Positions 58,490 to 64,000 of a DNA stretch of 64,000 nt are shown in pieces; positions within the stretch are counted from its first letter, which is position 1, and every line of letters starts with the position of its first letter. The stretch lies in the NCBI RefSeq assembly GCF_000003195.3, contig NC_012874.2, positions 186,001 through 250,000 of the forward strand, given 5' to 3'. Both the position numbers and the translations under genes were made by a program. Below the pieces are notes generated by a model that was not told the origin of the DNA, did no database searches, and was given only the letters and a program-made list of their open reading frames with translations. The DNA is from Sorghum bicolor (lineage: Eukaryota; Streptophyta; Magnoliopsida; Poales; Poaceae).

Positions 58490-59080
58490 GAGTGATGGCA
58501 ATGGAGGCCATGGCCATGGAGATGTTGCGATGGTGGGTCGTCTACACTGTTTTGCGTGAGCAGCGAGTGATGGTGGTGGTGTATCAGTCGGATCAGATGT
58601 GAGCTTCATTTTGGCCCATAATAAGAGGTCTATTTCTGTTGTCTGCTGATTGTTGGGAAGGCATGGCCTGACCTACTGGCCTACTAGGCCCACCTACAAA
58701 AACAGATTTGGTGGCCCGACCTGAACTTTTTTTATTTATTTTTCTTTCATTCTCAGTTGACATAGTGACAACAAGAGAGAGTTAGGAATATTGTTTCTGC
58801 TCAGAATACAAGATGTCCTTTTTAACTCGTGCTTAGAATTATAAGATACATGTTGGAAAAACAAGCTAATGGTTGACTAAAGAAAGTAATTTCCAACCCT
58901 TTCCAAGTAAATATGCAATACTCTCCGAGATTTACGATTCGTTTGGATGGAAGCTTGGCATGCATTACATGCAACTGATTCTGAGCCTAGGTGTCCAAAA
59001 CTAGATAACTAGAGTACCACTGTTATCCATCCAAACCACTCCTTATGGGCTTATGGCATGTTTGCTAAATTCCTTACCCT
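58490..59080. repeat. Second, diverged copy of the GRXS16 start/promoter region
   Basis: From ggccatggccatgg and gcgagtgatggtggtggtg, through gtatcagtcggatcagatgtgagcttc and cggcccata-like sequence, to ggcatgcatt and catccaaacc, this follows 54081-54610 in the same order and orientation, with small indels. The GRXS16 coding exon is not continued, so only the 5' end was copied. It marks the start of the second block of a tandem segmental duplication. Confidence 0.75.
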
Positions 59081-59089
59081 ACTACTTAA

Positions 59090-59300
59090 AATCTTTTATG
59101 AGGCGGTGTCCTTTTATTAATAGAGGCGTTTGTCAAATCCAACAACCATGGTTTATGCCTTTAATTAACAGAGATAGTCATTTTAATAACCAAGGCGGTC
59201 ATAATTAACCGCATTGCAAAATTGATTTACAGAGGCAGCTAAAAAATAACCACCTCCTAAAATCTATTTATGAAGGTAGACCTTATAAAAGGCCCACCTC
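59090..59300. mobile_element. CACTA-like subterminal repeat segment
   Basis: Short motifs around gaggcgg/gaggcag and ttaataaccaaggcgg recur in both orientations at 12-30-bp spacing, as in the subterminal regions of CACTA elements. No terminal CACTA or transposase was seen. It resembles 12130-12340. Confidence 0.35.
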
Positions 59301-59436
59301 TAAACATACCCTCACTTTGCTTGCCTTCTTTAATCTCGGCCCATCTTGGCCCGACACCAACGTCACAACATATATACAAGAATGAAACCCTAGCCCATCT
59401 TCTCTCCGCCACCTAGCCGCTCGTGTTCCTCACTCT

Positions 59437-59460
59437 CCTCTCTCTCTCTCTCTCTCTCTC
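59437..59460. repeat. (CT)n microsatellite in a promoter-like region
   Basis: About 24 bp of CT dinucleotides in a GC- and CT-rich stretch (59400-59760) upstream of the copy-B open frame. It looks like a plant 5' leader but could be incidental. Confidence 0.8.
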
Positions 59461-59762
59461 GTGACTCCATCTCCCGCTCCCTCTTCCCACTAGCGCTCGC
59501 CACCGCTCCCTCTCTAGGCTCCCCAGATCTAGCGAGGAGGCTAGCTGACCAGCACCACCACCAACACCTCTCTGTCTCCTAATACCACCACCAATCCTCT
59601 TTCTCTCTTGGTGCCCAGATCTAGCGAGAAGGTCGGCCACCACGTCCAGATCTGGCTAGTAGCACAAGCTCTCTCCACTCTCTCTCGCCCTCCGTCCCTC
59701 GTCGGTGCTCGCACCGCTCGCGTGGCCGGTGGCGGCTCTGGCAGGGAGGTAGTGGCGGTGGC

Positions 59763-60764
59763 ATGGGTGTCACTAATGCTTTAGCAATTCCCTCTTCTGC
59801 TCCAATGGATACCCTACACCCTCATAAAGATAAGAAAAGGAGCACAAGACCCAAAAGCCATCATGAAGGCAAGCATGATACAACTAAGGATATTTATTAC
59901 ACCATCATTGACACCAGTATCGATAAATGGAAGGCCACCAAAAAATCATTCTGTGGTGATGACTTCAGAAAGGTCCCTAGCAAAAATCCTGAGGAGACCT
60001 TTGAACAACATGACTCTGTCATAAAGGGAAAGCGAAGGTTTAGTCTCATCTCCAAGTTGCAAGAAAACTATGAGAAGGAGAAGGTGAAAGAAGTCATCTT
60101 ACAGGTAACTATTCTTTATGTCGTCTAATACTTTTACTTATTAACTTTTTTCCTTATATCAAGAAAACTATGATTGAGTTGTTTAAATTGTTGGTGTGTA
60201 CATCAGTTTAAAATGCATTTTGATATATAATATAATGATGTGTTGGGAATGACATAATTAGTTAAGGATAAAATTTTTCCTATGTGTAGTGAAATGATAG
60301 TGTTCATTTAATTGCTCGACATATTTATTAGGGTTGTAACATTGAGTTGTGAATTTAGTATGCTGAAGCTCAAATACATGTACCTATGTGCCTATGTATG
60401 TTCAACTATGAATACTAAAGGTTACACATGCCTTAAGGACCATAAATGTAAAACTTTGTGTGTAGATAAAGATACCCAATTTTAGGATAATCTATAATTA
60501 TTTTATTGATTATTTTTCTATGACAAGGAAAAGAGCGCAGAAGTCAAGAATAATCATGAAATTGAGCGTACCAAAAGTGTAGACAAGGAGAGGTCCCGAA
60601 GCGTTGATATCACTACCATTGACACTAGTATTGATGGATGGAAATTCACCAAAAAACTCACCTATAGGGGAGGATGGAAGGTTGCTCACAAAAAATCAAT
60701 GGTGGACTCTAAACAAGAGGATGCCTATGAGGAGGAGAAGGAGGAGAAAGTTACTACCTCACAG
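59763..60764 (+). CDS. Unrecognised two-exon open frame with IDTSIDxWK motif, copy B
   Basis: Exon blocks 59763-60104 and 60528-60764 are each open, in phase 0, with donors acag/gtaact and acag/gtgact and an acceptor at gacaag. They give 193 residues before a likely third exon that I could not find. Block 1 reads YYTIIDTSIDKWKATKKSFC and EETFEQHDSVIKGKRRFSLI; block 2 reads KERSRSVDITTIDTSIDGWK and an acidic tail. The protein is Lys/Glu/Asp-rich with no membrane segment and no recognised domain. Compared with copy A, the exons are better preserved and the upstream region is CT/GC-rich and promoter-like. It may be a transposon-derived gene rather than a host gene. Confidence 0.45.
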
Positions 60765-60769
60765 GTGAC

Positions 60770-63250
60770 TACCCTTTATGTCATTTGGTTTTTTTACTAC
60801 TTAATAACTTTCTTCTCCTTCTATGGAGGAAACTATGATTCAACTAATTGATTAGTTAGTGTAAAAAACAGCAATTTTACATGAAAATAGAGCTTATGTT
60901 TGTGTTGGAAGTGATTATTAATTGGTAAGGTGATAATACTATATGTTTCTCTTAGTTTCACCAAATTCTTCCTATGATGCATTAAAAAATCATTGTTGAT
61001 CTCTCAATTTTTGACAAACTTATTGTGTCCTAGATGGTTTCATTAAATTTAGTGATTAGTTACTATACTTTAGCCCAATAGAATGTATATATCTACATGC
61101 CCATGCAGGTATAGTTATGCATATTTGAGGTTACACACATGCCTACAGACAATAGTGAAGTGGAATATAAAAGCGTGGGTATATAAAAACAATCATTTCT
61201 AGCATAATTAGTTGTTTTGTTTTCTTTTTTCTAGGGAAGCAAATGTTATAATGTATGTTGTTGTTTTGTGTCATGACTCATTGACATGCATCAACAATCA
61301 TAATTGTGTTTCATATGTGTTTGTCAAAGGAAACATTGTTCTTTGAAAGGAAGAGAAAAGAAAAAAACAATGTGTTCTGATTATAGTTAGGATATCAATG
61401 TAAAAAAACTTTGCCATTGGTTGTATATACTATTATGATGACTAAATGGATTTTCTTATATATGTAAATAAATGAAAAAGGTCAATTGTTGCTTCTATTG
61501 TTATATCAAACAATAGATGCCTTATATAAGTTGCTTGTTTTGTGACAAACATAAACATTTGGGATAACAAATAATAGATGTCTTAAGCTCATTGTTATTG
61601 TTCTGTCATGTGACTAAGAAGAAATGTGTGGGATAACAAACTATAAAAAAAAGAATCTACCTTCATGTATATGTTCTCTAATTTGAGATGGAAAACAACC
61701 AACACATAGTTTAAAAATGTTACAGAGTTTATGTAGTATGTTTAGAACCTTGGAATTAATTGTATCCAAACATGTATGTCAACCTACTGCTTTTGTATCA
61801 CTATATGTTAGATACATAAGGAAGTACACCCATATGCACTCCTCACAGTCCATCTTTCATGTGAAACTCATTCATCGACACTTAAGCGACTACCTAACAA
61901 ACCCACACTTTGTCACAGAATTTTCTAAGCCTATTTAAGTAGCATTTTGATTCACTATATGCCAAATTTGGAAGTTTATGGTAACTTGTCCAATTGTTCA
62001 TTGACTTTATCTTGATAATTGTTACTTCCTTGTGAGAAAAATGCATATAATGTTAATAATTATCTGCATTGGGGATATTGTTCTATCTAACTATAAGTTT
62101 TGTACCTTTTGTATGATGATATAATATTAAGGGTCATTGAGAGTTGATTAACAAACATATAATAATATAAGGCAGACAATCTTAGCACTGCATACATTAA
62201 GGATTTACCTATTATTTTTTACTGTAGGGAATCATGTTTTCTAGTGGTAAAGGTGTCATTGAAATATTGGATAATTAAATTAGTTCACCAGTTGCATTAG
62301 AGTGCTCTAGTGTTGAAGCCAAAAGTACAATAGTGATGCATTTTCTTGATATGATAAAGATATTTTTTACATAAATATTGCAGGACTAGATGCTCTCAAC
62401 CAATACCAGAAGACAATGGTGATACCGCTGTTCACATAATAGTCATAAGAAGAAAAAAGATCTGAGACATCACAACACCGGTTTAAAGGAGGAAATTAGC
62501 AAAGGATTATGTAGGGAAAAAGTATTGTCATTTTTTGTTATCGATGAATTATGTTGACTTAGTCACAATCAATTTGTTTTATCATTTCTATCCATTAAAG
62601 TCGTCATTAAATTCATATACATTTTAATTCTTAATGTTCTTAGCAAGTGCATGAAGCATTTGATTCTCTTGTCAGATTTAGCATATATTGCTACACATTT
62701 ATTGTCTTGTTTTTTTTCTAGTTCTTTATAAACTAGAGTAATGCATTTTATTGGTTCATTATGATGGTTTTAGTTCTTCCTAATTGTTTAGTAATTGGGT
62801 ATTGCTAGTTCGAAGTAGAGTGGCCTTTCACGGTTTAGGGCAATCAATGAAGTAACATGAATTTTGGTACAGATTTGATCATGAAATTGATCTCAATAAT
62901 TCCATTAAAACAACAAGACATCATGCTAACCTCACGTTAGACATTTATAAACTTTTAAAAATAAAATAAAACTTTAGCACATTGTCTATTAAATGGGCAC
63001 CGGGTATCCTCACCAAGACTATAATTGCCCAAAGAGGGGGTGGGCTAGGATTTCTATTTATAGCCCTACCACCTAGAAACATAGAAAAGATATACATAGA
63101 AACCAACTAGGGAAAAGTTTAGGATCACGAAAAAACTCCAAGCTTCTTAAGAAAGGAATAGTTTGGCCCAGCCAAAAGCTCTTAGGTTGCAGGAGCATAT
63201 GTGTGAAGAAATCAGCCCAGGGGACTGAAATGACTTACTGAGAGTTTTGA
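60770..63250. other. AT-rich tail of the duplication and gap, no gene seen
   Basis: 60770-61560 still parallels 57630-58440 of block A (shared phrases such as ttgcatatttgaggttacacac and ctaaatggattttcttatat). Beyond 61600 the DNA is AT-rich with no coding pattern or repeat family I recognise. Confidence 0.5.
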
Positions 63251-63711
63251 AGGCCCAGCAACAAAGACCTTGATTGACCCAAAGCCTCACTGCGTTAGGA
63301 TTTCGTTTAAAGCCCAGCCCCCTGGTGGCAATGAAGCAAAGACTGGCTCAACTGACGGCTCTAAAAGCTCCACACAAGCCCAATTGTTGATCCTGATTAA
63401 CATCCTCCATCAGCCTGATTCAAGAGAGCGTCCAATACAGGGACATGTTCCATGGGTGGCTCAACCTTCACATCCCACCCCATATTATTCCCAAACTAAA
63501 AAGCACATGTTCCTTGATACGAAAATGTGAAATATGTTTAAAATGAAACATGACTAATAATATAGCAGTACAACGGGTGCCCAACAAATATAACGGCAGC
63601 TCGCTCGCTTGATTATTTGTTGCAAACAGTGACACTGACAATATGCATGGGGGCAACGCCGGATGAGGAAGCCGGCCGGAGAAACGATAGCATGCCATGC
63701 ATGCAAGCTAT

Positions 63712-63993
63712 CTATCCTTCGATGGCAACGCCAGGCGGCGGCGGCGCTGCTGCTACCCTGATGGTCCTAGGCTTCTTGCTGCCTCCTGCTGCAATGGTGT
63801 CCGGAACATGTTTAGGATCTTGTTCGTGTTCGTAGGCGGCAAGATGGACGCCCAGCGCCGCCCTCCCCGAGGGGTCCAGGTTCTCTGACCACTGCGCGTC
63901 CCACTCGATGGCCTTGGCCGTGCTGCACGCCACGCTTGGCCCGCCGGGCACCGTCAGGATAGCAGGCTTCTGCTTGCAGAGATCATCATGCAT
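63712..63993 (-). CDS. 3' end of an unrecognised GC-rich gene, cut by the window edge
   Basis: An open minus-strand frame ends with TAG at 63712 and stays open to the right edge region. It reads KQKPAILTVPGGPSVACSTA, AKAIEWDAQWSENLDPSGRA, LGVHLAAYEHEQDPKHV and a basic/Ala-Pro tail. Codon use (G/C in third positions) contrasts with the surrounding AT-rich DNA, which supports a real coding exon. The ATG at 63993 may be internal. I do not recognise the family. Confidence 0.45.
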   Translation of the reverse strand: MHDDLCKQKPAILTVPGGPSVACSTAKAIEWDAQWSENLDPSGRAALGVHLAAYEHEQDPKHVPDTIAAGGSKKPRTIRVAAAPPPPGVAIEG

Positions 63994-64000
63994 CGCATGG

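Noticed and set aside
1..64000. tRNA, rRNA, riboswitch or organelle-derived segments
   Set aside because: No cloverleaf with box A/box B pattern, rRNA core sequence or plastid/mitochondrial gene was recognised on reading. A tRNAscan or Infernal run would be decisive.

Overview
This is a nuclear window from a grass, most likely a panicoid such as Sorghum or a close relative. The evidence is the set of split genes with GC-rich first exons, the plant-specific gene families, Stowaway-type elements with CTCCCTCCGTCCC ends, and many copies of a small element whose ends read GGCCTTGTTTAGTT / AACTAAACAAGGCC. I recognise the species group by style only; no database was searched.

Layout. (1) 1-4.2 kb: promoter-distal DNA packed with small DNA-transposon remnants. 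(2) 4,488-8,282 (+): an apparently intact three-exon DWARF53-type SMXL gene, the repressor of strigolactone signalling. (3) 9,249-11,120 (+): remnant of a gene carrying an RST (RCD1-SRO-TAF4) domain. (4) 11,503-18,425 (-): a decayed CCD8-like gene (carlactone synthase family, strigolactone biosynthesis), tail-to-tail with D53. It has lasting frameshifts, and intron 2 is swollen by repeats that include a 1.3-kb fold-back. (5) 21,351-23,398 and 32,869-36,729 (both -): a tandem pair of seven-exon FAD3 genes (ER omega-3 fatty acid desaturase), separated by two degenerate LINEs and an AT-rich tandem repeat. (6) 38.7-45.3 kb: a broken hAT transposon on the minus strand with a truncated LINE nested in it. 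(7) 48,517-54,089 (-): the chloroplast monothiol glutaredoxin GRXS16 (GIY-YIG-like plus CGFS-Grx), whose single intron holds a 3.5-kb LTR retrotransposon with intact LTRs and a 5-bp target duplication. (8) 54.1-61.6 kb: a tandem segmental duplication. Each block starts with a GRXS16 start/promoter-like segment and carries a two-exon open frame of unknown function with a recurring IDTSIDxWK motif. (9) 61.6-64 kb: AT-rich DNA, then the 3' end of an unrecognised GC-rich gene running off the right edge.

How the genes relate. D53 and CCD8 act at opposite ends of the strigolactone pathway, but the CCD8 copy here is non-functional as read, so the linkage looks historical or coincidental rather than a working cluster. 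The FAD3 pair would convert linoleate to alpha-linolenate in the ER, and sequence similarity that rises sharply toward the 3' end suggests gene conversion. GRXS16 is a plastid redox/iron-sulfur protein unrelated to its neighbours. Roughly half of the window is mobile-element sequence, much of it nested.
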